Shown one piece after another: positions 18,623-26,613 of a DNA stretch of 45,492 nucleotides. Both the position numbers and the translations under genes were made by a program. How positions within the stretch are numbered: position 1 is the stretch's first letter; each line of letters starts with the position of its first letter. The DNA comes from Melioribacteraceae bacterium. Lineage in GTDB: Bacteria; Bacteroidota; Ignavibacteria; Ignavibacteriales; Melioribacteraceae. Location: assembly GCA_016927595.1 (NCBI GenBank), contig JAFGMI010000014.1, positions 1 through 45,492 of the forward strand, in the 5' to 3' direction. The notes under the pieces were generated by a model that saw only the letters and a list, made by a program, of their open reading frames with translations, did no database searches and was not told the DNA's origin.

Positions 18623-19183
18623 CTACCAGGCATACCCTATATCAAACCTTAAAGCCGGAGCAGTTCCGTTAAAATCACTCAGGTCGTTTTCATCGCCCTT
18701 GAATGCATAATAATCTACACCGATACCCAGCCCGATCGCAAATTCTTCACCCGGGAACCATTGCCATCCGACTAAGCCACCGATAGAAAACACCCCTGTA
18801 CCTTCCAGGTTGTTGTAGGAAATATTAGGTGCTATATAAAAACCGCGCATATTTTTACCTTTAGGATGAAACCGTATTTCGGCATTAATTCCTATTCCAT
18901 CAACACCTGAAATAGTGGGTGCCTGTATACCTATACCGAGAACTGTCTGATCTTCAATCTTGTGATAATATGTTATATTGTAAAAGAGGAAAAATTTCAG
19001 AGGATTAACAGCAATCATATTATTTCTTGGAGTTATATCCTCTGTTACGGATATAATTGTTTCCTGAACATATACGGTATCTCCTGTTTCTGGGTCGATA
19101 GTCCATTTTTTTGTTTCGGTCTTATCCTGACCGCTTAAAGAAATTGCGGATAATAAAATTAAAATTACAAAAAGTCGTTTCAT
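18623..19183 (-). CDS. Small outer-membrane beta-barrel protein
   Basis: The start is placed at the ATG at 19183, next to a GGGGGGATCC site, giving a signal peptide MKRLFVILILLSAISLSGQ; the longer frame to 19219 lacks support. The 186-residue product has alternating hydrophobic strands with Gly and aromatic residues (FYIAPNISYNNLEGTG, SIGGLVGWQWFPG, AIGLGIGVDYYAF) and ends in a C-terminal aromatic residue (DIGYAW), as expected for an eight-stranded OmpA/DUF3575-like barrel. Function is unknown. The gene is convergent with the third permease and divergent from the PD40 lipoprotein. Confidence 0.8.
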   Translation of the reverse strand: MKRLFVILILLSAISLSGQDKTETKKWTIDPETGDTVYVQETIISVTEDITPRNNMIAVNPLKFFLFYNITYYHKIEDQTVLGIGIQAPTISGVDGIGINAEIRFHPKGKNMRGFYIAPNISYNNLEGTGVFSIGGLVGWQWFPGEEFAIGLGIGVDYYAFKGDENDLSDFNGTAPALRFDIGYAW

Positions 19184-19353
19184 TGGATCCCCCCGTTTAA
19201 AGTGATTGTAAAGGGACAAATCAAATTAAATGCCATCAACTTAATTTTGGTATTGAAGCCGGAAAATGAAATATATAAAGTAATAGCCGTAAAATTGATC
19301 ACTTTAAATTTATAAATTGTTTATTTATGTATACAACAAAAAAGGAACGGGTT

Positions 19354-20346
19354 ATGAAAAGAATACTGTTTGGTTTGTTTGTCGCGGGTTTAAGTTTTTC
19401 AGGATGCACCGATGAAAAACAGGAAACTTTTCCTGAATTAATGGGAGAGTATCTTGGGCAAATACCACCTTCCGATAAAGCGGAACTTTTTGCTCCGGGG
19501 ATTGTATCGACCGGAATGTATGAAAGAGATATTGCCATATCTGGAGATGGTAAAGAGATTTATTACTGCGTTATGCTGGGAAACTTTGATGCTTCTAAAA
19601 TTATGGTTATTAAAAATGTCAATGGAGTGTGGGCTAAACCGGTAACGGCATCTTTTTCGACTAATGCAGAATATAAAGATTCCGAACCCTGCATTTCACC
19701 AGACGGTTCCAAATTCTTTTTTGTATCGAACAGACCCGATACAGCTAAAGGCAGAACAGAACTGAATTTCGATATATGGGTGATGGATAGAAGTGAAGGA
19801 GGGTGGAGCGAGCCCTATAACCTTGGGGTACCTGTAAACACAGAACAATCAGAATTCTTTCCGAGTGTTACAAGTGACGGTACGCTTTACTTTACACGTG
19901 ATATAGGCAGAGAGAGTTATATTTTCAGATCAAAACTAGTCGGTGGTGAGTATACAGAACCTGAAAAACTGAACGATAAAATTAATTCAACGCTAAACCA
20001 GTTTAACGCATTTATAGCACCCGATGAAAGCTATATAATTATACCCGTATTCGGCAGACAGGAAAGTATTGGGGCAACCGATTATTTTATATGCTTCAAT
20101 GACGGAAACGACGACTGGACAGATGCAATTCATTTGGGTGAGGCAGTTAATTCGGATTCGAGACAGGAATACTCGCCGTATGTAACCCGCGACGGTAAAT
20201 ACTTTTTCTTTATGTCTTCAAAATTCAATAAAGAGAAATTCGATGCAACCGGCACAAGGGAAATGCATAATTCTCCTGAAAACGGCAATCCGGATATATA
20301 CTGGATATCAGCAGATTTTATCAATCTGTTAAAACCATCAAATTAA
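19354..20346 (+). CDS. PD40 (WD40-like) beta-propeller lipoprotein
   Basis: The start is the ATG at 19354 behind AAAGGAAC, giving a lipoprotein signal MKRILFGLFVAGLSFSGC (lipidated Cys18). The 330-residue product contains repeated PD40 motifs typical of TolB-like propellers: EPCISPDGSKFFFVSNRPD, FFPSVTSDGTLYFTRD and PYVTRDGKYFFFMSS. Such propellers in Bacteroidota bind peptides or glycans at the periplasmic face or accompany peptidases. No catalytic domain is attached. It is a single gene in a divergent/convergent context, so its partner is unclear. Confidence 0.85.
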   Translation: MKRILFGLFVAGLSFSGCTDEKQETFPELMGEYLGQIPPSDKAELFAPGIVSTGMYERDIAISGDGKEIYYCVMLGNFDASKIMVIKNVNGVWAKPVTASFSTNAEYKDSEPCISPDGSKFFFVSNRPDTAKGRTELNFDIWVMDRSEGGWSEPYNLGVPVNTEQSEFFPSVTSDGTLYFTRDIGRESYIFRSKLVGGEYTEPEKLNDKINSTLNQFNAFIAPDESYIIIPVFGRQESIGATDYFICFNDGNDDWTDAIHLGEAVNSDSRQEYSPYVTRDGKYFFFMSSKFNKEKFDATGTREMHNSPENGNPDIYWISADFINLLKPSN

Positions 20347-20425
20347 AAGTAAGATGCTGTCGATAATAATTATTGAGGAAATTTCGGATAAAATTTCTTG
20401 CGGTGGTTTTATTCAGAATTTAGTG

Positions 20426-20456
20426 GAGATGTGATAAATTTTTAATACCACATCTC
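20426..20456. repeat. Hairpin between convergent genes
   Basis: GAGATGTG pairs with CACATCTC across a 15-nt AT-rich loop. It sits between the convergent PD40 and ybjQ-like genes, where a terminator is expected, but lacks a T run on either side. Confidence 0.4.
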
Positions 20457-20463
20457 TCAAACG

Positions 20464-20778
20464 CTACTCCACATATACTGCGGTTCCATATACCAGAATT
20501 TCAGCAGCGTGTTGTGCAATATAGCTGGTCGAAAAGTCTATATCTACTATTGCATTGGCACCGAGTGCTTTGGCTTCTTCTATCATCCTGTCGAGAGCTT
20601 GTTCCCTGGCTTCAGCCATTAACTTTGTATATTCTTCAATTTCACCGCCGATCAGATTTTTTAGAACAGCCAAAATATCTTTCACAAAGTTTCTTGAACG
20701 AATTGTATTGCCCCGAACAACTCCAAAAGTTTTCTTAACCTCTTTACCGGCAATGTAGGAGGAGGTGCTGAGTATCAT
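20464..20778 (-). CDS. YbjQ/UPF0145 family protein
   Basis: A 104-residue protein matching the UPF0145 (YbjQ) family over its full length: N-terminal STSSYIAGKEV, GVVRGNTIRSRNF, the central AREQALDRMIEEAKALGANAIV and a C-terminal strand YGTAVYVE. The family forms pentamers and is listed as putative heavy-metal binding; no enzymatic activity is known. Its ATG overlaps the stop of the anti-sigma-like gene by four bases (ATGA), so it is translationally coupled as the last gene of the sigma operon. Confidence 0.93.
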   Translation of the reverse strand: MILSTSSYIAGKEVKKTFGVVRGNTIRSRNFVKDILAVLKNLIGGEIEEYTKLMAEAREQALDRMIEEAKALGANAIVDIDFSTSYIAQHAAEILVYGTAVYVE

Positions 20779-21218
20779 CTCTGGATCTCCTTATATTTGT
20801 CATATTTGTAAGTGAACAATTTTTCACGAACTACAGAATATACTAGCAACATTATACCAAACACTAAAATGGTAATTCCTGCTTTTACCAGAAGAGGTAC
20901 TTCATTGTTCTCAAATAAATTTTCTGCCGCCAAAATAGCCAGATAAGCAAAACAGACGAAGAAACCCAGCGAAATTGCAATCCAGGCAATACCCCTTTCG
21001 ACTCTGTTGTAAACATTTATCCAGTATCCATCCCAAATCTCGACCGAAGGATTTTTTAATTTCATTGCTCTTAGCACCTCCTTAGTCCGCTTTTGTTCTT
21101 CATACTCACTTCTAAACTCAGAATTAGCCGATAATAAGTTTTCAAACTCATTCTTTTCTTCAGGACTTGCCGATTCATCCAGGTATCTTTCTAATAAATA
21201 TATGTTCCTTTCATTCAT
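20775..21218 (-). CDS. Probable membrane anti-sigma factor
   Basis: A 147-residue protein with a helical, charged N-terminal domain (LLERYLDESASPEEKNEFEN, a DESLSPEE-like motif common at the start of anti-sigma factors) and two transmembrane helices (~75-97 and ~108-130), ending in a basic cytoplasmic tail. It lacks the HxxxCxxC zinc motif of ZAS-type anti-sigmas. The gene overlaps the ECF sigma gene upstream and the ybjQ-like gene downstream by ATGA each, which is the main reason for this call. It would hold the sigma factor at the inner membrane. Confidence 0.8.
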   Translation of the reverse strand: MNERNIYLLERYLDESASPEEKNEFENLLSANSEFRSEYEEQKRTKEVLRAMKLKNPSVEIWDGYWINVYNRVERGIAWIAISLGFFVCFAYLAILAAENLFENNEVPLLVKAGITILVFGIMLLVYSVVREKLFTYKYDKYKEIQR

Positions 21219-21757
21219 ACAAGCATCCCTTCTAATTTTTTTGCAAGTTTTTTTCTTGCATAAAATAAACGCGACATAACAGTTCCAATCGGTATATCCA
21301 GAGTTTCTGATATCTCTTTATAGCTGTAGTTCTCAAATTCCTTAAGAATAATAATTTCACGGTCATCAAAATCCATCTGAGCCAAAGCATTTTCCAGTTT
21401 CTCACAAGCTTCATTTTTGTCGTAAGTTTTTTCCGGATTTGTCTCGTCGGACGTGTATTGGGCTTTTTCCAGATAATCAGCGCTTACATTTTTACGGTTG
21501 TCTCTTATGAAGTTCAGACACAAATTTCTAAGGATTTTATAGTACCAGGTGAAAAATTTTTTTGTCTTGTCAAAATTCTTAAAACTTCGGTAGGCTCTTA
21601 TGAAAGCTTCCTGCGATAATTCCATTGCGGTATCATGCGATCCCATTATACCCAGAGCAGCATAATAGGCTCTTTTCATGTTGCTTTTTACCAAGAGTTC
21701 GAACTCAGCCATTTCAGCTCTCGTTAGACCCGGATTAACGATTAATTTCTTTTTCAC
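21215..21757 (-). CDS. ECF-type RNA polymerase sigma factor
   Basis: A 180-residue sigma-70 family protein of the extracytoplasmic type: region 2 at ~20-90 (ELSQEAFIRAYRSFKNF, FFTWYYKILRNLCLNFIRD) and region 4 at ~120-175 with the helix-turn-helix YKEISETLDIPIGTVMSRLF. Regions 1 and 3 are absent, as expected. The start used is GTG at 21757; an in-frame ATG at residue 16 (MAEFELLVK) is a possible alternative. It heads a three-gene operon with overlapping stops and starts (sigma, anti-sigma, YbjQ-like). A TAATTTTG sequence at 21792-21799 could be its -7 element, but no good -33 element was found. Confidence 0.95.
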   Translation of the reverse strand: MKKKLIVNPGLTRAEMAEFELLVKSNMKRAYYAALGIMGSHDTAMELSQEAFIRAYRSFKNFDKTKKFFTWYYKILRNLCLNFIRDNRKNVSADYLEKAQYTSDETNPEKTYDKNEACEKLENALAQMDFDDREIIILKEFENYSYKEISETLDIPIGTVMSRLFYARKKLAKKLEGMLV

Positions 21758-21882
21758 AGTTCTGATACACCATGCCTATAATTTTATTCAGCAAAATTAT
21801 GAAAAAACTTCCTGTCTTTTTAAATAATATAAATCCTGACAATACTGTGTTATGGAATACCTGGGACTCGGAAGAATGAATA

Positions 21883-23841
21883 CTATTTCACCTTCTCTAA
21901 AAATTTGAACCATGTTTTATAATTTGTAATCTGGTTTTCAAGTCCTTTAATGCCATGTCCCTGTCCTTCAAATTTAACCAGCGTAAAGTCCTTGCCGTAT
22001 TTTTTAAGACTATCTGCCATCCACAAGCTTCCCTCAATCGGTACGCGGTTATCATTGGTTCCATGTGTAAGTAAAAGTTTGCCCCGCGCTTTATCGGCAT
22101 AATACAAAGGCGATCTGTCCCGTAGTTTATCGGCTTCGGTTTTAGGATCACCGGCTTCTTTCGTCACCCAGTCGGGAATATTACAGTTTTCATAGAAATG
22201 AATTATATCAGAGAATCCCGCATGACTTATGCCAAAGCCCCATTCAAAATCGGCTTTAATTCCATTAATGACCCCGGGAAAAGTTAAAAGCCTCATGGTT
22301 GCATAGCCGCCGTGGCTTCCTCCGAATACACCTATTCGTGATGCCGGAACATCAAGCTTTTCGCCGATGTATTTAGCGGCATATATAATATCAATTATTT
22401 CGTTACCTCCGAGATCCTTATCATTGAGTTCTGAAAATTCTCTTCCAAAGCCATCACTACCCCTGGGCGAAGGGCTCAGTACGTAAATGCCCGCATCTGC
22501 GAGAATTTGGTTCCGCTTGCTGAAAGTATTTGCACCGCCATAAAATGACTGGATCATTACAATGCGTTCGTCCGCGGGAAGCGGATTTTTAGGAACATAT
22601 AGAAACGCGTGCAGCATTCTGGTTTTACCGGTTGCCGGATCGGTGTCAAACGTTGGATATTCAAGTCGCTCAACTTTTGCATGAAGAATTTCATTCTTTA
22701 AATCATCGGGTGTATCGATAACTGTTGAGAATGAAAAGTCGGACTGAGTAACCGTGAGCTCATCAATTCTGAACATACTTATTGCTGATGTGCTCTGGAC
22801 CAGAAGCTTGTTCTTATCCGAATCCAGTATCGATAGATTGACTTCGATTTTTTTTGAATTAACTACAGTTCCATTTTCAGGATCAATCAGATAAATCTCA
22901 TTCTCAATCGGATTTGCAAGTACTGCAAATATATATTTCTTGCCGTTTATATCTATTAGTTCGCTTTCGTTTATATCTTTCGTAAAACTTGTTAGCTGTT
23001 TGGATTTCATTTTCTGCAGGTTGTATACATATAGATTTGTAAAGCCGTTTTCATTCGAATAATAAACAAATTCATTATTGTTGAGCCAGTCTTTATAAGC
23101 AGGACCCGGGTAAGAACGTGGCTTTAACGGATCCGTAAGCAGTTTCCATGATTTATTTTTTATATCCACATAAACAATGTTACCGTAAACACGGTCTGCA
23201 TCTTTAAGTACTGTTGTTATAATTCCCGTCCCATCGGGTCTCCAGCTGGGAGTACCCCATGTGAAACGATATTCTTTTGTATCCTGCAATACTGAAATAT
23301 CATCACCGGTATTTAAATCAAGTATCCTTAATTCTCCGAGACGCTGTTCCTTATTACCCAGACGAACAATGTATGCAGTCTTGTTATCATCATTCCAGCG
23401 CCATCCGAAAATGTAGGGCACATCGGTTAGTTTTTTCAATTCCCGGGTAACAGGATTGAGTTTCCACAGATTTAAAATTTCATCGTTTTTCTCATCCCCG
23501 GTCCAGTAAAGATTTTCATCACTTTTATTATATCTGATTCCCCATACATTCCTTAACGAGAAATCAACATCCGATACAATACTGCCCGTAGTTAAATCAA
23601 TATTTTTTGTGAGATCGATTTCCTTTAAAAACGTTATACTGTCCTGGTAATAGTAATACATCTTTCCGGCTTCGTAGAATGGTGTAAAACCACTGTACGG
23701 AAAACCTTCGAAGTATGGTTGAAGATTTAAACTGCGATCTTTGAACGATACCAGTCTTGAATTATCCGGGTTATCTGTCCGACAGGAGTTTAAAAGTATT
23801 AGTGAGACAATCACCACCAATGTAAAAATATACCTTTTCAT
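21883..23841 (-). CDS. S9 prolyl-oligopeptidase-family serine peptidase lipoprotein
   Basis: A 652-residue protein with a lipoprotein signal (LILLNSC, lipidated Cys20), an N-terminal beta-propeller (~45-370) and a C-terminal alpha/beta hydrolase domain (~395-650). The catalytic triad is visible: Ser509 in GGSHGG, Asp597 in NDNRVP and His629 in GQGHG. The overall form is that of the DPP4/acyl-aminoacyl peptidase group, cleaving short peptides after Pro or Ala or removing N-terminal blocked residues, in the periplasm. The AGAGGTG ribosome binding site supports the start. It lies 89 bases downstream of the LytTR regulator gene on the same strand. Confidence 0.93.
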   Translation of the reverse strand: MKRYIFTLVVIVSLILLNSCRTDNPDNSRLVSFKDRSLNLQPYFEGFPYSGFTPFYEAGKMYYYYQDSITFLKEIDLTKNIDLTTGSIVSDVDFSLRNVWGIRYNKSDENLYWTGDEKNDEILNLWKLNPVTRELKKLTDVPYIFGWRWNDDNKTAYIVRLGNKEQRLGELRILDLNTGDDISVLQDTKEYRFTWGTPSWRPDGTGIITTVLKDADRVYGNIVYVDIKNKSWKLLTDPLKPRSYPGPAYKDWLNNNEFVYYSNENGFTNLYVYNLQKMKSKQLTSFTKDINESELIDINGKKYIFAVLANPIENEIYLIDPENGTVVNSKKIEVNLSILDSDKNKLLVQSTSAISMFRIDELTVTQSDFSFSTVIDTPDDLKNEILHAKVERLEYPTFDTDPATGKTRMLHAFLYVPKNPLPADERIVMIQSFYGGANTFSKRNQILADAGIYVLSPSPRGSDGFGREFSELNDKDLGGNEIIDIIYAAKYIGEKLDVPASRIGVFGGSHGGYATMRLLTFPGVINGIKADFEWGFGISHAGFSDIIHFYENCNIPDWVTKEAGDPKTEADKLRDRSPLYYADKARGKLLLTHGTNDNRVPIEGSLWMADSLKKYGKDFTLVKFEGQGHGIKGLENQITNYKTWFKFLEKVK

Positions 23842-23930
23842 GACACCTCTAGTTAAATTATTAGATTAAGTTAGTTTTTATCGTGGGCAGAGGCAAGATA
23901 GTTTTTTCCCGCTTTATATTCCCAGGTTTG

Positions 23931-24659
23931 TTAAATGCCGCCGGAAGAATACTTAAGTGTTTTAAGTACGTTGTTTTTATAAGTCCTGCCGATAGTCAAT
24001 TCTTTAGCCCCGATTTCAACAGAATACGAAGTAAAGGCAGTAACTTGAGGGATAGATACGATATACGATTTATGAATACGCAGGAACATATTATCAGGGA
24101 GCTTACTTTGAATATTTGAAAGAGTAGATTTTGTAATAACGCTTTCCTTAATGGTATTTACCACAACGTAATCTTTCATTCCCTCAATGAATAAGATTTT
24201 ATTTAGATAAATTTTCACGATTTTTTTGTTGTCCTTAACGTTTAAATAAGCCTGTTCATTGTTATGGTCTGAAAATCCATTAGTGACTTTAACCGAAGAA
24301 TCAGATAGCTGTGAATAGAATTTATTTATCGCTTTTAAAAACCTTTCAAATGAAATCGGTTTAAGTAAGTAATCAACCACATTAAGTTCGTAACCCTCCA
24401 GTGCGTATTTGCGGTGAGCAGTGGTGATAATTACTTTTGGCGGATTATCCAGCGTCTTTAAAAAGTCAAGTCCGGATATTTCAGGCATTTGAATGTCAAG
24501 AAACATCAACTCGATATTATGTTTTCTTAAAATATCAATTGATTCAAGTGGACTCGAACATTTTGCCATGATCCTAAAGTCTGGTATTTTATTCAAGTAG
24601 TTTTCGATGACTTCTATTGCCAGCGGCTCGTCATCAACTATTAAGCATTTAGTAACCAT
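23931..24659 (-). CDS. LytTR-family response regulator
   Basis: A 242-residue regulator: a receiver domain (1-~120) with acidic pocket DD at 9-10, phosphoacceptor Asp55 (FLDIQMPE) and Lys100 (LLKPIS), followed by a LytTR DNA-binding domain (~140-240; KIVKIYLNKILFIEGMKDYV, LRIHKSYIVS). It starts one base after the stop of the sensor kinase gene (TAAAATG), so the two are translated together. Typical LytTR regulators control a small nearby set of genes; candidate sites are discussed for the divergent region to the right. Confidence 0.95.
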   Translation of the reverse strand: MVTKCLIVDDEPLAIEVIENYLNKIPDFRIMAKCSSPLESIDILRKHNIELMFLDIQMPEISGLDFLKTLDNPPKVIITTAHRKYALEGYELNVVDYLLKPISFERFLKAINKFYSQLSDSSVKVTNGFSDHNNEQAYLNVKDNKKIVKIYLNKILFIEGMKDYVVVNTIKESVITKSTLSNIQSKLPDNMFLRIHKSYIVSIPQVTAFTSYSVEIGAKELTIGRTYKNNVLKTLKYSSGGI

Positions 24660-24660
24660 T

Positions 24661-25737
24661 TTAATTTCCGGTTCTGTTCTTTAAATCAATTGTCAGTTCG
24701 GCGTTGAATTGATTATGTAATCGATTAATATTCAGTTTATAATGATCCCTGTATATCAACTCCAGTCTTTTTCTTACATTTCCAAGTCCAATCCCATTGC
24801 CGGATGAATTGTTCGGATCAACTTTATCATTAGCGCAGGAATTGCTTACGCGAAACATAATTTTATCTGCCGATGAGTTCAATTTAATTTTTATCCAACC
24901 GCCGGAACTTATTTTACTGATTCCATGCTTAAATGCATTTTCAATGAATGGAAACAGGATTAGTGGCGAAATCATTTTAACATCCTTTAATCCGGTAACT
25001 TCAAATTCAATTTTTGCACGGTCACCGTATCGGAGTTTTTCAAGATCAATATAGTTTTGAATGAGTTCAATTTCTTTTTGAACCGGAATTACTTCATCGT
25101 TGCATTGATACAGAATGTAATCCAGTATCGCAGATAGCTTCAGTACAACTTCGGGTGATTTGTCGGACTTATTTAAAGTCAGCGCATAAAGATTGTTTAG
25201 TGTGTTGAACAAAAAATGTGGATGAACCTGGGATTTGAGCATATTCAGTTCGGCTTCGAGCTTTTCTTTGATAAGTTGTTGATTTATTCTTTGAGCGTTA
25301 AGCCAGTGTTTAAGAAGTTTTATAGAAGATGCGAAAAAAACAACCATAAAAATTCCAATCAGGCGCAGATATATATCAAGAGATGTGGGTGTTATCGCTT
25401 CTTTGAAATAAGCGGCTGGTTGAATTCGGGCAGTCAATAAAACTATAGTTATTATTATTTCCAGATATGCAGTTGCTAAGGCTATGTATATCAACCACAC
25501 AATGAACTTCTTATATCTTTTTTGAAGCAGAAATTTTGGAATAAGGTGATAGAGAACGGTATAGGTTGCGCCTATATAAATAGGGAATGTGAACAACAGA
25601 TGTATGAATGTATAATAAATATTTCCGCCGAGCCGGAAATAGAAAAATGTGAAAAAGAACAAAACACATACCCAGAATAAAACATGGAGCTTGATACGCA
25701 GTGATCTCGAAGGTGATAAAAAAATATCTATATTCAT
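24661..25737 (-). CDS. LytS/YehU-type sensor histidine kinase
   Basis: A 358-residue kinase with four predicted transmembrane helices (~17-35, 41-62, 79-103, 122-141), a short linker and a His_kinase domain (PF06580 type) with the phosphoacceptor His174 in VHPHFLFNTLNN, then a HATPase domain with N-box LFPFIENAFKHGIS and G-box NGIGLGNVRKRLE. No separate extracytoplasmic sensor domain exists, so the signal is likely sensed within the membrane. It is co-transcribed with the LytTR regulator. Its promoter must lie in the 369-base divergent region to the right. Confidence 0.95.
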   Translation of the reverse strand: MNIDIFLSPSRSLRIKLHVLFWVCVLFFFTFFYFRLGGNIYYTFIHLLFTFPIYIGATYTVLYHLIPKFLLQKRYKKFIVWLIYIALATAYLEIIITIVLLTARIQPAAYFKEAITPTSLDIYLRLIGIFMVVFFASSIKLLKHWLNAQRINQQLIKEKLEAELNMLKSQVHPHFLFNTLNNLYALTLNKSDKSPEVVLKLSAILDYILYQCNDEVIPVQKEIELIQNYIDLEKLRYGDRAKIEFEVTGLKDVKMISPLILFPFIENAFKHGISKISSGGWIKIKLNSSADKIMFRVSNSCANDKVDPNNSSGNGIGLGNVRKRLELIYRDHYKLNINRLHNQFNAELTIDLKNRTGN

Positions 25738-26106
25738 GGCAAGCTGCTATAAATTTCACTGCTACGATAGTTACTTTTTTGTCTCAGAACAGAATTATTC
25801 GACCAACAACAACTATCTGGAACTCAAAAGTAGATTACTATCGACTAATTACAATTTTACCCCGTAAGATACAATGTGTCATAAATCCCGGCACGTCTGA
25901 CGACTATTTAAAATTAACAATAATTGATTTAATAAGTTGCTTACGTATGAATGAAGTGAGTAAATATAATGCAACTAAAATAATCAATGAATTTGTTCAA
26001 ATAAAACTCGGAATAGTCATACCGAATTTATTTCAACCTCTATTAGCACATAGAAGTTATGCTGATATGATAACAAACATGAGTAAAACTAAAAAAAGGA
26101 GGTAAT
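25738..26106. promoter_or_regulatory. Divergent regulatory region with repeated ACTATC motifs
   Basis: This 369-base stretch separates the LytS/LytTR operon from the MotA-like gene. ACTATC occurs at 25812 and 25837 (25 bases apart, same orientation) and inverted as CGATAGT at 25765-25771; the 25837 copy extends to ACTATCG, an exact inverted match. Spacing of about two helical turns fits LytTR regulators, which bind paired direct repeats. An open frame of 134 codons crosses the region on the + strand but does not look like a protein. A strong AGGAGG ribosome binding site ends the region at 26098-26102. Confidence 0.4.
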
Positions 26107-26475
26107 ATGTTCACATTTATAACACAAAGCGGTATGTTTGGATTTCTTCAGGTGGTTCTGATGATAGTTGCCGCGGCATTTGCGGCTTTATCCGGCATTG
26201 AATTATACAGGGAAAACACCAACCGCAGAAAAGCAGCCGAGAATATTAATAATATTGTAAGAACGGGAATTTTAAGTGCTGCTTTGGGATTTCTGGGTAC
26301 TGTTTACGGTGGTTATGAAGCACTGGGAGAAATAATGAGTGCAAGTGAAATATCAATGAGAATTGTTTATGAAGGTATCAGGTGGGCTTTATCTTCTACA
26401 ATACTTGGCTTTCAGATATTTTTCTTCACAGCAGTTGTCTGGTTCCTGCTAAAGTTGAAACTGGGTGTTGAATAA
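26107..26475 (+). CDS. Compact MotA/TolQ/ExbB-like membrane protein
   Basis: A 122-residue protein with three predicted transmembrane helices (~12-32, ~54-70, ~93-116). The second and third match the core of the proton-channel family: ALGFLGTVYGGYEAL corresponds to the LGLLGTVxG motif of ExbB/TolQ, and IRWALSSTILGFQIFF to the ALxTTxxGL helix. The large cytoplasmic domain of ExbB and the four-helix layout of MotA are missing. No ExbD/TolR or MotB partner is nearby, so function is open. The strong GGAGG site six bases before the ATG shows it is a well-translated gene. Confidence 0.75.
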   Translation: MFTFITQSGMFGFLQVVLMIVAAAFAALSGIELYRENTNRRKAAENINNIVRTGILSAALGFLGTVYGGYEALGEIMSASEISMRIVYEGIRWALSSTILGFQIFFFTAVVWFLLKLKLGVE

Positions 26476-26511
26476 CTGAAAGCATACTATCATCATTTAA
26501 CGTTAATAACG

Positions 26512-26550
26512 CAGGGACGGTTTACAGCCTGTCCCTGTATCTTAATTTTT
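26512..26550 (+). terminator. Probable terminator after the MotA-like gene
   Basis: CAGGGAC pairs with GTCCCTG across a 12-nt loop and is followed by TATCTTAATTTTT. It ends the transcript about 60 bases before the amylase start. Confidence 0.7.
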
Positions 26551-26613
26551 GAACTCCTGCTATTAATTACTATTTTTACCAAACAATTCCAACGGGTCAA
26601 ATTTGGGGATTTT

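Noticed and set aside
25701-26105. 134-codon frame on + strand running up to the MotA-like gene
   Set aside because: It crosses the LytS start and the expected promoter region, has no ribosome binding site or recognisable domain, and its composition looks like translated AT-rich spacer.
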